From the NCBI RefSeq assembly GCF_022213955.1, contig NZ_JAKNTW010000031.1, forward strand, positions 62,001-126,000: a stretch of 64,000 nt of DNA, in the 5' to 3' direction. The notes under the pieces are model-generated. The model did not search any database, was not told where the DNA came from, and saw nothing but the letters and a program-made list of their open reading frames with translations. Positions 1-8,287 of the stretch are shown in pieces. This DNA is from Dolomitihabitans soli (GTDB lineage Bacteria; Actinomycetota; Actinomycetes; Streptosporangiales; Streptosporangiaceae). The stretch's first letter is position 1. Every line of letters starts with the position of its first letter. The translations under genes were made by a program, and so were the position numbers.

Positions 1-31
1 CTATCCGGTGTTCAACGAGAACCCCTGCTGA
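1..31 (+). CDS. C-terminal tail of an upstream gene (partial)
   Basis: Reading from base 2, the frame gives YPVFNENPC and then TGA at 29-31. Only nine codons are inside the window, so no function can be assigned. The stop codon lies in the left arm of a perfect inverted repeat (26-45), which fits a gene end. I infer that this is a real C-terminus mainly from that terminator. Confidence 0.4.
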   Translation, partial: YPVFNENPC

Positions 32-45
32 GCGTCCGCTCAGCA
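26..45. terminator. Hairpin overlapping the stop of the upstream gene
   Basis: TGCTGAGCG (26-34) and CGCTCAGCA (37-45) are perfect inverted repeats separated by two bases. The hairpin includes the TGA stop codon of the partial upstream frame. No T-run follows, as is usual for actinomycete terminators. Confidence 0.5.
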
Positions 46-64
46 GAACAACGATAGTGGCCCC

Positions 65-84
65 ATGATCACGAAGGTGATCAT
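65..84. promoter_or_regulatory. Perfect 8+8 palindrome, possible operator
   Basis: ATGATCAC (65-72), GAAG (73-76) and GTGATCAT (77-84) form a perfect inverted repeat about 90-120 bases before the NADAR gene. It could be an operator for that gene or a second hairpin behind the upstream gene. Sequence alone does not decide. Confidence 0.35.
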
Positions 85-170
85 CCCGAGCGCCGACAAG
101 GTGCCATCCGGGCGGCGACGGTGGCTTCGATCAGGTGCCACGGTGAGGTCCTGCCCGCCGACATAACCCG

Positions 171-773
171 TTGGTCACGTCAGGTCGCCTGTGGCACGGT
201 GGCGGGGTGGTCAACAAGCTTCCGCACACCGTGAACGAGGCGATCGCTGCCGAGCAGGCGGGTCAGGTCCTGCGCTGTCTGTTCTTCTGGGGCCACCGGC
301 CCGCCCGCGACGGGAGCGTCGGCCCGGGGTGCCTGTCGCAGTGGTGGCCGGTGTCCTTCACCGAGGACGGGCACGTCTTCGCCTCCGCCGAGCACTACAT
401 GATGGCCCACAAGGCGTGGTTGTTCGACGACCACGACATCGCCGCCCAGATCCTCGAAGCAGGCCATCCGGGAGAAGCCAAGAAGCTCGGCCGGGCCGTC
501 CGGAACTTCGACGCAACCCTCTGGAACGCCCACCGCTTCGACATCGTGGTCCGCGGCACCCTCGCCAAATTCGGCCAGCACCCCGACCTGAAGCAGTACC
601 TGCTCACCACCCGCAACCGGGTCCTGGTCGAGGCCAGCCCACGGGACCGGATCTGGGGCATCGGCCTGACCGCCACCGACGAGCGCGCCGCCTCCCCGGC
701 GACCTGGCAGGGGCTGAACCTGCTCGGCTTCGCGCTGATGGCCGCCCGGGACGCGCCGGAACCGGGCACCTGA
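171..773 (+). CDS. NADAR (YbiA/DUF1768) family protein
   Basis: About 200 residues with a NADAR domain from roughly residue 35 to the end. The family pattern is visible: an FFWGHRP entry strand, CLSQWWP, the ASAEHYMMAHKA helix and the closing WQGLNLLG. YbiA-type proteins are N-glycosidases of early riboflavin-pathway intermediates, and other NADAR proteins act on ADP-ribosyl or NAD-related substrates. The enzyme should be cytosolic, as no signal peptide is seen. The TTG start at 171 has no clear ribosome binding site; a GTG at 207 would give 188 residues and leave the domain whole. The gene appears to stand alone. Confidence 0.85.
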   Translation: MVTSGRLWHGGGVVNKLPHTVNEAIAAEQAGQVLRCLFFWGHRPARDGSVGPGCLSQWWPVSFTEDGHVFASAEHYMMAHKAWLFDDHDIAAQILEAGHPGEAKKLGRAVRNFDATLWNAHRFDIVVRGTLAKFGQHPDLKQYLLTTRNRVLVEASPRDRIWGIGLTATDERAASPATWQGLNLLGFALMAARDAPEPGT

Positions 774-970
774 GCGTCTCCGCTGGTCGCGGAGCGCGTC
801 ACGTGCCGTTCGCGGGCACCCGAGCGATCAGTCCACGAGCATGCGGCTGCCCGGCGCGTGGCCGCAGCAGTGCGACCGCCTCGTCGGCTGCCCCGCGTTC
901 GGCCGGGGTTTCCGCAGGGGCCACATCGCCAGTAACCCATGACCGGTTTGCCGGGGCGGCGGTTTCCGGA

Positions 971-1813
971 CTACGCCGAGGGCAGCCGGAGCAGGCCGGC
1001 ATCGACGACGCCGCGGCCGAACTCGCGGGCGAGCTTGGCCAGGCGGTCACAGCCGCCTTCGCCGAGGGCTTCGTAGGCGGGCAGGGCGAGCAGATCGGTG
1101 TGGCTCTCGATCCGCTCGCGCAGGGCAGTGCCCTCGGCGGTCAGGGTGAGTCCCTCGCCGAGCAGGCCGCGGGAGCGGAGCCGGTCCTCGGCGGTCAGCC
1201 AGTCGCGCTCCGGCCAGCTTCTGCTCGCCTTGAGGAATCTCACGGGGACCTCGCCGGTGGCCGCGTGCAGGACCAGCGCCTCGGGCGGCGTGATCCCCTC
1301 GCTCAGGAGCAGTCCGACGTGGCCGTCTCCGCGGAACTCCCGTAGCAGGGTCTGGGCATGCCAGAGCACCAGAAGCGGATCATCCGGCCAGGGCAGTGCG
1401 GCGTGGGCGGCGAACAACGGGCGGCCATGAAGGTGATCGCAAGCCGCCTCGGCCGCGTGCCTGGCAAGCGTGGCCGTCTCCGTCAGATCGGGGTGCTCGT
1501 GCAGCTTCGCACGTCGCAGCGCCGCGTCGGCCGCCTCCAGCCGTGCGGCCAGGACCTCCTCCGGTGTGGTGATCTCCCAGGCTGCCGGGATCACCTGCCG
1601 CACCAGCGCGGGGGCGAAGTTGTAGAAGGTGGCGATGACCAACTCGGCCGAGGCCCGGCCGAACGGGGCGGCGCGCGAGGCGAAGTATCCCGACATGCGC
1701 GCGGTGAGGCCGAGCGCCGCGAATCGCTCCGACGCCTCGGGCACGAAATAGATCATCCCGTGCACCGGCTCCAGACGCCTCCAGGCTTGCCGGGCGGCTT
1801 GCACACTGACCAT
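971..1813 (-). CDS. SalK/SCO6745-like helix-turn-helix family protein
   Basis: 280 residues of the actinomycete SCO6745/SalK family, recognisable from the N-terminal LEPVHGMIYFVPEA stretch, the YFASRAAPFG motif and ATFYNFAPALV. The C-terminal half (WLTAEDRLRSRGLL...LTAEG...RIE) reads like a winged-helix unit of the MarR type. The biochemical role is not established; SalK was named from a salinomycin cluster. The ATG at 1813 is preceded by AGGAGG with about five bases spacing, which fixes the start. A 14-base palindrome upstream (1837-1850) suggests TetR-type control by a regulator encoded elsewhere. No operon partner is visible. Confidence 0.75.
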   Translation of the reverse strand: MVSVQAARQAWRRLEPVHGMIYFVPEASERFAALGLTARMSGYFASRAAPFGRASAELVIATFYNFAPALVRQVIPAAWEITTPEEVLAARLEAADAALRRAKLHEHPDLTETATLARHAAEAACDHLHGRPLFAAHAALPWPDDPLLVLWHAQTLLREFRGDGHVGLLLSEGITPPEALVLHAATGEVPVRFLKASRSWPERDWLTAEDRLRSRGLLGEGLTLTAEGTALRERIESHTDLLALPAYEALGEGGCDRLAKLAREFGRGVVDAGLLRLPSA

Positions 1814-1836
1814 GGGGCCTCCTCAGGATATCCAAT

Positions 1837-1850
1837 ACCGACCGGTCGGT
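1837..1850. promoter_or_regulatory. Perfect TetR-type palindrome before the SalK-like gene
   Basis: ACCGACCGGTCGGT is a perfect 14-base palindrome lying 24 bases before the ATG at 1813. GACCGGTC cores are common in operators of TetR-family repressors. No TetR gene is adjacent, so the regulator is probably encoded outside this stretch. Confidence 0.55.
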
Positions 1851-1959
1851 TTCTGAAAGCTACGCGTAACCGTGTCAACGACGCAAGAGCCCGGCACCCG
1901 GTGTACGGCCGGCCGCGCGAGGGGGAGGGTCGGTCCTTGGGGATGATCCAGCCGACTCC

Positions 1960-2189
1960 ACCCACAATCCGATGGAACCCTTCCGGTCCGAACGCAAGCT
2001 CCGATACAACCCGCCGGTCCCCAAGCAGAGGCCGCGGGCGATGGCCGACGAGCAGCATTCGCCGCGGCAGTACACGACGATCTTGCAGCCCTCGGGCAGC
2101 TCGTTGATCCGGTCGGCCGGTTCGGCGACCGGGATGCAGAAGGCTCCGGGGATGTGGCCGGCCGGGTATTCCTCCACCGGACGCACAAC
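1960..2189 (-). pseudogene. Remnant of a rhodanese domain (ArsR-rhodanese type)
   Basis: On the minus strand from 2189 the frame reads VRPVEEYPAGHIPGAFCIPV and then ELPEGCKIVVYCRGECC. This is the middle of a rhodanese domain, ending at the catalytic-loop cysteine; in ArsR-rhodanese fusions the loop usually reads CRGPYC. No start codon, N-terminal strand or ArsR half lies before it: the homology begins 14 bases from the stop codon of the ROK gene at 2203. After the loop the frame loses similarity, with a possible frameshifted remainder to about 1960. I read this as a truncated, decayed gene. Confidence 0.6.
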
Positions 2190-2202
2190 CGATCTCACTC
2201 GT

Positions 2203-3405
2203 TTAGGAGCGGCTGACGGCATTGTAGAAGACCTCTTCGCGCACGGTGGTGAGCGCGAGGTCCATCGCACCGGCGAGAACCGGATTTCCCTCAAGGGCTG
2301 ATAGCCGGACCTGAGGATGGGAGTGCAGGAGCGCGTGCAGTTCCCGCTCGACGAGGTCTCGCAAGTGCTCGCCGCCCGCCGCCATCAGCCCGCCGGTGAG
2401 CACGATGAGTCCGGGGTCGACGACTGAGGCGATGGCTGCTAGGCCGACGGCGAGCCGGGAGGCCACCAGCCGTAGCCCGGCGCCCGCCTCCTCGGCCGTC
2501 CGGCCGGCACCATGCCGGGCGAGGTCGACTGCGGATGTCATGGCCTGCCGGAAGTCAGGAGCTTCCACTCCATAGGTGCGCAGCAGGTCGCGGACCGCCG
2601 GGCCACCCACCAGGGCTTGGTAGCCGTGATGAGCGAACCGGCCGCCGTCGCGGGCGGTGGCGGCGCCGGGGATGGGCATGTAGCCGACCTCGCCGGCGCC
2701 GCCGAAGAAGCCGCGGTGCAGCCGCCCGCCGATCACCAGGGCGGAGCCCAGCCCTTCGTCGGCCCACAGCAGCACGAAGTCGGGGCAGCCGGCCGTCGCA
2801 CCGTGCGCCTGCTCGGCGAGGGCGACGAGGTTGACGTCGTTCTCCACGTCGACGGTGACGCCGAGCCCGCTGGACAGCGTGGGCAGCAGGTCGGGAATGT
2901 GCCAACCGGGCAGTTCCTCATCTGTCGCGTAGCACAGGACGCCAGTGGTGGGGTCTACGGCGCCCTGCACACCTATCACAATCCGGCGCAGGGGCCCGGG
3001 TGGATCGGCTCCCGCGATGGCGGTCCTGAGCCGTTCGATTAGGGGGGCGGGTGCCCTATAGGGGACGGCGATCGTGTGCTCGCCTCTGATTGCCCCGGTG
3101 ATATCGGCCACTCGGACGCCGATCCGGTCCTGGGTGACGTCGAGGGCGGCAACGTAGGCGGAGTCCGGGTTGATTCGATAGGTCTCGGCCGTGCGCCCGG
3201 GCTGGCCCGCCCGGACGCCGTCGCTGATCACCAGGCCGGCCTCCTGCAGCCGGGCCAGGAGCTGGAAGGCCGTCGGCTTGGACAGGCCGGTCAGTTCGCC
3301 GATCTCGGGCCGGGTCAGGGGGCCTTGCTCGAGCAGGACCCGCAGAGCTTTGCCGTTGTTGATGGCGCGCATCAGGCTAGGTGTCCCGTTAGGGGCGGTC
3401 TTCAC
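2203..3405 (-). CDS. ROK-family transcriptional regulator of the beta-glucoside operon
   Basis: 400 residues. An N-terminal winged HTH (about 10-75, TRPEIGELTGLSKPTAFQLL) is followed by a ROK sugar-kinase-like fold with VENDVNLVALAEQ and DEGLGSALVIGGRL. The usual zinc motif CxCGxxGCxE is missing: after GEVGYMPIP the chain runs on without paired cysteines, so the sensor may not bind zinc as NagC or Mlc do. It lies 19 bases behind the GH9 gene as the last gene of a seven-gene operon, which makes it the natural candidate to bind the GTTAGGAA-N3-TTCCTAAC palindromes. Repression relieved by a sugar ligand is inference from the family. Confidence 0.88.
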   Translation of the reverse strand: MKTAPNGTPSLMRAINNGKALRVLLEQGPLTRPEIGELTGLSKPTAFQLLARLQEAGLVISDGVRAGQPGRTAETYRINPDSAYVAALDVTQDRIGVRVADITGAIRGEHTIAVPYRAPAPLIERLRTAIAGADPPGPLRRIVIGVQGAVDPTTGVLCYATDEELPGWHIPDLLPTLSSGLGVTVDVENDVNLVALAEQAHGATAGCPDFVLLWADEGLGSALVIGGRLHRGFFGGAGEVGYMPIPGAATARDGGRFAHHGYQALVGGPAVRDLLRTYGVEAPDFRQAMTSAVDLARHGAGRTAEEAGAGLRLVASRLAVGLAAIASVVDPGLIVLTGGLMAAGGEHLRDLVERELHALLHSHPQVRLSALEGNPVLAGAMDLALTTVREEVFYNAVSRS

Positions 3406-3424
3406 TTCGCCTCCCGTGTCGGCG

Positions 3425-5239
3425 TCACGTTGACGACAACGTGAGAGCGTACAGGGCGATCGCCGCGAAATCGTCGGCCGGCTCGGACGCCTGCCAGGAG
3501 CGTACGTCGTCGACGAAGCGGCTGCCGTGCCCGGTGAACTCCGCGTAGCGGTCCACGCCGTCGGGCGGGCAGGGCGGCATCTCCTCGAAGTGCCCGCCGA
3601 GGCCGCCCTCGAACAGGCTCGCGCTGTTGGGCCCGTTGACGACCGCGCCGATGGCCGGTTTGCCGGTGATGTTGGCGATCTGGTGGTGCGGGCAGCCGAT
3701 GGAGTTCTCGCCCGCCCCGGCGACGAAGGACACGCCCCACGGGTTCGCGCCGAGTGCCCAGTTGCGCTGCTGGGTGCCGAAGACGTCGTAGGCGCGGTCG
3801 CGGGTCACCGACCGGTAGAGGCGCGCGGTGGCGGCCAGGCCGAACGCGTGCGGCACGGAGTCGAACGTGTCGTAGCGCGCTCCGGCCCGGAACGGGTCCG
3901 TGGCGGCCCGGCTCGCGCCGAGGTCGAGCTGGGCCTTGAGCCCGGCGATCAGGTCGGCCTCGGTGACGGCGAGCCCGCCGGTCCTGGCGGCGCGCATGGC
4001 CTTGAGGAGGTCGGCGTGGGCCAGGGCGCTCACGTCGTACAGGTTGAGCGTGTCGCCCTGCTCCTCGTCGAGGTAGCCGCGCGCCCAGCCGGCCGCCTCC
4101 GCCAGCCACTGCCCGGCGCGCGGGTCGCGCAGGCGTTGCGCGGCCAGGGCGAGTTCGGCGCCGCCGAGCTGCATGTCGTCGCGCCAGACGCTCTCGGGGT
4201 AGAAGGCGTGCGGCAGGGAGGTGACCAGTTCGCCCACGTCCGTGGTCTTGGCCATGGCGTAGATGGAGGCGGCTTGGTCGAGTAGTTTCCTGGCGCGCCG
4301 GTGGGACGGTTCGAGCTGGGCGGCCAGGGCGAAGGCGGCGGCGGTGCGCCCGGCCAGGTTGGGGCTGATCGGCTCGCCGGGGGCGGCGGCGCGGAAGACC
4401 GGGCGGTTGCGGATGAACTGGTGGCCTTCGGCGTCGTCGCCGTCGTCGGCCTCGGGCAGCCGCCAGATGTCGTGGTCGCCGACGAAGGCGCCTTCGACGT
4501 TGCCGACGCCGATGCCGACCTGGATGTAGAGGGTCTTCGACTCCTCGTCCCACATCTTGTCCAGATATTTCAGGCCGTGGGCTGCTTCCTTCCGCAGGGC
4601 GTGGTTCGGCGCCCTGCCGTCCCGCTGCGCGGCCCACAGCAGCGTGTCCACGTACGCGAGGATGTGGGTGAACTTGAGATAGTCGCCCGCGTCGAACCAG
4701 CCGCCCTCGACGTCGACCGGACCGCCGACCTTCGTCAGTTCGCCCTTGATCTGGTCGGTGTCCGGGCCGGTGAACTCCGGCCACTCGTAGACGGACGCGG
4801 CCCGGTCGTTGAGGTGGCTCGGCTTGCGCGTCGCGTCGGCGCCGTCGCGCTGCAGGCCGAAGAAGCCCAGCATGTCGGCCGCCGGGGTACGCGTCGGCGC
4901 GATCGCGAACTCGGCCGACGTCGCCCCGCCGGCCTTGATCCGGTAGCGGCCGGGGGTGCGCAGCCGGGTCAGGTCGAGGTCGTGGACGTGCGGGTAGCGG
5001 CTGTTCCAGACACCCCGGTCGGGCCCGGCCCGCCCGGTGAGCACGACCCGGCCGCGCCGGTCGACCACGGTGAAGCGCCCGGCCCGGCCGCTCGTCATCA
5101 GGTACGCGTGCTTGGTCTCGCCCGGCCAGTAGCCGACCTGGTCCACCCGGACGAGCCCGGGGGCCGCGCCGGCGTGGGCCGGCGCGTTCATGGTCGCCAG
5201 CAGCGCCAGCGCGAGCGTGGCAGGGATCAACCTTCGCAT
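3425..5239 (-). CDS. Secreted GH9 endoglucanase with CelD-type N-terminal Ig domain
   Basis: 604 residues: a Sec signal peptide (cleavage probably after AHA near residue 23), a CelD-like Ig domain to about 115, then a GH9 (alpha/alpha)6 catalytic domain. GGWFDAGDYLKF near residues 179-190 carries the base and nucleophile-positioning aspartates. The C-terminal SEPADDFAA segment holds the expected catalytic glutamate region. It should cleave beta-1,4-glucan, such as cellulose, mixed-linkage glucan or xyloglucan backbone, outside the cell. No CBM is present. The ATG at 5239 has AGGAGG five bases upstream and overlaps the end of the kinase gene by 13 bases, so it belongs to the uptake operon. It would release the oligosaccharides taken up by the transporter. 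Confidence 0.92.
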   Translation of the reverse strand: MRRLIPATLALALLATMNAPAHAGAAPGLVRVDQVGYWPGETKHAYLMTSGRAGRFTVVDRRGRVVLTGRAGPDRGVWNSRYPHVHDLDLTRLRTPGRYRIKAGGATSAEFAIAPTRTPAADMLGFFGLQRDGADATRKPSHLNDRAASVYEWPEFTGPDTDQIKGELTKVGGPVDVEGGWFDAGDYLKFTHILAYVDTLLWAAQRDGRAPNHALRKEAAHGLKYLDKMWDEESKTLYIQVGIGVGNVEGAFVGDHDIWRLPEADDGDDAEGHQFIRNRPVFRAAAPGEPISPNLAGRTAAAFALAAQLEPSHRRARKLLDQAASIYAMAKTTDVGELVTSLPHAFYPESVWRDDMQLGGAELALAAQRLRDPRAGQWLAEAAGWARGYLDEEQGDTLNLYDVSALAHADLLKAMRAARTGGLAVTEADLIAGLKAQLDLGASRAATDPFRAGARYDTFDSVPHAFGLAATARLYRSVTRDRAYDVFGTQQRNWALGANPWGVSFVAGAGENSIGCPHHQIANITGKPAIGAVVNGPNSASLFEGGLGGHFEEMPPCPPDGVDRYAEFTGHGSRFVDDVRSWQASEPADDFAAIALYALTLSST

Positions 5240-6204
5240 CTGCTCCTCCTGAAGTGTTCACGTACTCGGGTCCGCGCGGTCTCGGCCGCGTCGAGCAGGT
5301 CCAGTCCGGCCAGGGCGGCGCCCGCGACCGGGGGGAGGGCGCTGACCACGACGCGCGCGTCCGGCGCGCTCGCGCCGATCGCGGCCTCGATCAGGCCGTG
5401 CATGTACGGGTCCCGCGCGGTCAGCACGCTCCCGCCGAGCACCACCTCGGCGGGCGTGCCGAGCAGGCCGAGCCGCTTCAGGCACACCGTGGCCATCACG
5501 GCGACCTCCTCGGCCTGCCGCGCGACCACGCCCCTGGCCACGGCGTCGCCGTCGCCGGCGACGGCGAACAGGCCCGGCACCAGCTCGTGCAGCCGGGCCG
5601 GGTCCAGTTCGCCGAAGTGCAGGGCGAGCACCACCTCCGTGACGCTCGCCGTGCCGAAGTGCGTGACGACCAGGTCGGCCAGCGCCGTGGCCGGGCCGCG
5701 CCCGTCCTCCATCCGGGCGGCGTGCCACAGCGCCCAGTCGGCCAGGTCCTCGCCGCCGCCCCAGTCGCCGCTGCGCCTGCCGAGCGCGGGGAAGCGCGCC
5801 ACCTCGCCGGACGGCGACACGCCGGCGGCGTTCATGCCGGCCCCGCACACCACGACGACGCCCCACGGCCGGGAGGCGCCGGCGCGCAGCACGGCGAAGG
5901 TGTCGTTGGCCACCGACACCTCGCCCGCGCAGCCGCGCGCCGCGAACTCCGCGCGCAGCGCCTCCTCCTCGGCGGGGAAGTCGGCCCCGGCCAGGTAGGC
6001 GGCCATCACGTCGGCGTACGGCGCGGCCATGCCGTCGCGCAGCGCCCTGGCCCCCCGCTCCACCACGTCGGCGGCGGCGACGACTCCTGCGCTCTGCGGC
6101 ACGAACGGGCCGGTCCGGCCGGTGGCGAGCACCGTGCCGTCCTCGGCGACCAGCGCGAGGTCGGTCTTGCTGTTGCCGCCGTCCACCGCCAGGATCGTCC
6201 TCAC
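5227..6204 (-). CDS. BadF/BadG-type sugar kinase (GlcNAc-kinase-like)
   Basis: 325 residues of the actin-fold BadF/BadG/BcrA/BcrD family that includes N-acetylglucosamine kinase. The phosphate-1 loop AVDGGNSKTDLAL opens the protein; VVCGAGMNAAG, SGDWGGGEDL and LGGSVL are the other nucleotide-binding signatures. The GTG start at 6204 overlaps the GH4 stop (GTGA), so translation is coupled. Next to a phospho-glycoside hydrolase, it may phosphorylate an imported disaccharide or the released sugar, giving a 6-phosphate without a PTS. GlcNAc as substrate is possible, but the GH9 and GH4 neighbours point to glucosides. Confidence 0.85.
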   Translation of the reverse strand: MRTILAVDGGNSKTDLALVAEDGTVLATGRTGPFVPQSAGVVAAADVVERGARALRDGMAAPYADVMAAYLAGADFPAEEEALRAEFAARGCAGEVSVANDTFAVLRAGASRPWGVVVVCGAGMNAAGVSPSGEVARFPALGRRSGDWGGGEDLADWALWHAARMEDGRGPATALADLVVTHFGTASVTEVVLALHFGELDPARLHELVPGLFAVAGDGDAVARGVVARQAEEVAVMATVCLKRLGLLGTPAEVVLGGSVLTARDPYMHGLIEAAIGASAPDARVVVSALPPVAGAALAGLDLLDAAETARTRVREHFRRSRCEG

Positions 6205-7463
6205 TGCGTGCCCGCCCAGGGCAGGTGCGGGCGGTTGGCCTCCACCAGCAGCCCGGTCAGCTCGCGGGCCAGGTGCTCCTGGCCGATGAGCGGGTGGGCG
6301 AGCAGCGCGTCGGCGACGCGGTCGCGCCCCCCGTGCAGCGCGGCGTCGAGCGCGAGCGTCTCGTACGCCGACACGTGCGCGACGAGCCCGGCGTACAGCG
6401 GCTCGACGGGAGGCACGGGCAGCGGCACGGCCCCCGAGGCGGTGATCCTGGCCGGCACCTCGACCACCGCCTCGTCCGGCAGGAACGGCAGGACGCCGCC
6501 GTTGCGCACGTTGACGACCTGGGTGTCGCCGCGGTCGCCGAGCAGCGAGGCGATGAGCGCCACGGCGGCCTCGGAGTAGAACGCGCCGCCCCGCTGCTCC
6601 AGCAGCTCCGGCTTGGCCGTCACGGCCGGGTCGGCGTACATCTCCAGCAGCTTCTCCTCCATCGCCGCCACCCGCGACGCCCGCGACGGCTCCGTGCGCT
6701 GCTCGGCCACCACCAGGTCGTGGGCGTAGAAGTAGCGCAGGTAGTACGACGGCACCGCGCCGAGCCTGGTGATCAGCTCGGCCGGCAGCCCGACCTCGGC
6801 GGCGAGTTCCTGGCCGCGTTTCGTGATCAGGTCCGGGAGCACGTCCACGCCGTCCAGGTGGACCGACCGTACCCAGGTGAGGTGGTTGAGCCCGGCGTGC
6901 CCGAGCGACACCCGCGACGGCGCGACGCCGAGCAGGACGGCGAAGCGGCGCTGGAAGCCGATCGCCACGTTGCACAGCCCGATCGCCCGGTGCCCGGCGT
7001 CCAGCAGCGCCCGGGTGACGATGCCGACCGGGTTGGTGAAGTCGACGATCCACGCCTCCGGCGCGTGCTCGGCGATCACCTCGGCGAGGTCCAGCACCAC
7101 CGGCACCGTGCGCAGCGCCTTGGCCAGGCCCCCGGCGCCCGTGGTCTCCTGACCGACGCAGCCGCAGCGCGGCGGCAGCGTCTCGTCCACCTCGCGGGCG
7201 GCCTGCCCGCCCACCCGGAGCTGCAGCAGGACGACCGCCGCCCCGGCGACGCCTTCGCGCACGTCGCCGGTGGCGGTCACGGTGGCCGGGTGCCCGGCCG
7301 CGCGCAGCATCCGGCGGGCCATGCCCGCCACCAGGTCCAGCCGCTCCGCGGCCGGGTCCACCAGGGCGAGCTCCGTCAGCGGCAGTTCCTCTCTCAACCG
7401 CGCGAACCCGTCGACCAGCTCAGGCGTGTACGTCGAGCCGCCCCCGACCACGGCGAGTTTCAA
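6201..7463 (-). CDS. GH4 6-phospho-beta-glucosidase
   Basis: 420 residues of the NAD+ and Mn2+ dependent GH4 family. The N-terminal Rossmann motif AVVGGGSTYTPEL binds NAD. GLCN (Cys164) and GHAGLNHLTW (His194) supply the metal ligands; NPVGIVTRALL and SYYLRYFY fit the active-site region. GH4 enzymes act by oxidation at C3 and elimination, and this subgroup normally needs a 6-phosphorylated beta-glucoside. The TTG start at 7463 overlaps the permease stop as TTGA and is preceded by GGGAGTAAAGGG, which supports this unusual start. The next gene is a kinase, so the phosphate probably comes from it rather than from a PTS. Unphosphorylated substrates cannot be excluded. Confidence 0.88.
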   Translation of the reverse strand: MKLAVVGGGSTYTPELVDGFARLREELPLTELALVDPAAERLDLVAGMARRMLRAAGHPATVTATGDVREGVAGAAVVLLQLRVGGQAAREVDETLPPRCGCVGQETTGAGGLAKALRTVPVVLDLAEVIAEHAPEAWIVDFTNPVGIVTRALLDAGHRAIGLCNVAIGFQRRFAVLLGVAPSRVSLGHAGLNHLTWVRSVHLDGVDVLPDLITKRGQELAAEVGLPAELITRLGAVPSYYLRYFYAHDLVVAEQRTEPSRASRVAAMEEKLLEMYADPAVTAKPELLEQRGGAFYSEAAVALIASLLGDRGDTQVVNVRNGGVLPFLPDEAVVEVPARITASGAVPLPVPPVEPLYAGLVAHVSAYETLALDAALHGGRDRVADALLAHPLIGQEHLARELTGLLVEANRPHLPWAGTQ

Positions 7464-8287
7464 CCCTTTACTCCCGTCAATGTCACGCCCTCGATGAAGA
7501 CCCGCTGGGCGAAGAGGAAAACGATGATCACCGGCGCCGTCACCAGCAGGGTGGCGGCCATGGTGAGGTTCCACTGCACGCTGTGGAAGGCTTTGAAGGT
7601 GGCCAGCCCCAGCGACAGGGTCCAGCCCTCCTGGTCGACCCCGGCGTACAGCAGCGGCCCGTAGTAGTCGTTCCAGCAGTAGAAGAACGAGAACAGCGCC
7701 ACCGCCGCGATCGCCGGGCGGGCCATCGGCAGGATCACGGTGAACAGGATCCGCACGTCCGAGCAGCCGTCCACCCTGGCCGCGTCGGTGTAGTCGCGCG
7801 GGATCGTGATGAGGAACTGGCGCAGAAGGAAGATCGAGAAGGCGTCGCCGAAGAGCATCGGCAGGATCAGCGGCCACAGCGAGTCCGTCAGGTCCAGCCG
7901 CGCCCACACCAGGTAGATCGGCACCGCGACGACCTGCGGCGGCAGCATCATCGCGCTGATCACCACGAGGAACGCCAGCTTGCGCCCGCGGAAGCGGAAC
8001 CGGGCCAGCGCGTACGCCGCCGGGACCGACGACACAAGCATGAACAGCGTCGCCAGGGACGCGTACACGAAGGTGTTGACCGTCCAGGTGAGCAGCTCGG
8101 AGCGGGCGAAGACGTCGCCGAAGTTGGCCCAGTTCCACTGCTCGGGCCACAACCGGCTGGTGAGCGCCTGCTCGTCGGTCATGAGCGCGGTCAGCGCCAC
8201 GAGCACGACGGGGCCGAGGAACATCAGCGCGAGCGCGATCGCCAGGGCGTGCTGCGCGATCCACATCAGGCCGCGCCTGCGCGTCAC
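7460..8287 (-). CDS. Sugar ABC transporter permease (MalG-type)
   Basis: 275 residues, a CUT1-family inner-membrane permease with about six membrane segments. The EAA loop that contacts the ATPase is visible as DAARVDGCSDVRILF. The GTG start at 8287 overlaps the upstream permease stop (GTGA). No ATPase gene lies in the operon; actinomycete CUT1 transporters commonly share one MsiK-type ATPase encoded elsewhere. The likely cargo is a beta-linked gluco-oligosaccharide, inferred from the GH4 and GH9 neighbours. Confidence 0.92.
   Translation of the reverse strand: MTRRRGLMWIAQHALAIALALMFLGPVVLVALTALMTDEQALTSRLWPEQWNWANFGDVFARSELLTWTVNTFVYASLATLFMLVSSVPAAYALARFRFRGRKLAFLVVISAMMLPPQVVAVPIYLVWARLDLTDSLWPLILPMLFGDAFSIFLLRQFLITIPRDYTDAARVDGCSDVRILFTVILPMARPAIAAVALFSFFYCWNDYYGPLLYAGVDQEGWTLSLGLATFKAFHSVQWNLTMAATLLVTAPVIIVFLFAQRVFIEGVTLTGVKG

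Noticed and set aside
4301-5998. Long plus-strand frame opposite GH9 and the kinase
   Set aside because: Arg/Ala/Val-rich antisense shadow; both minus-strand genes have clear catalytic motifs.
5227-7053. 608-codon frame starting before the kinase
   Set aside because: Only the part from the GTG at 6204 is coding; the rest runs over the GH4 gene in another frame.
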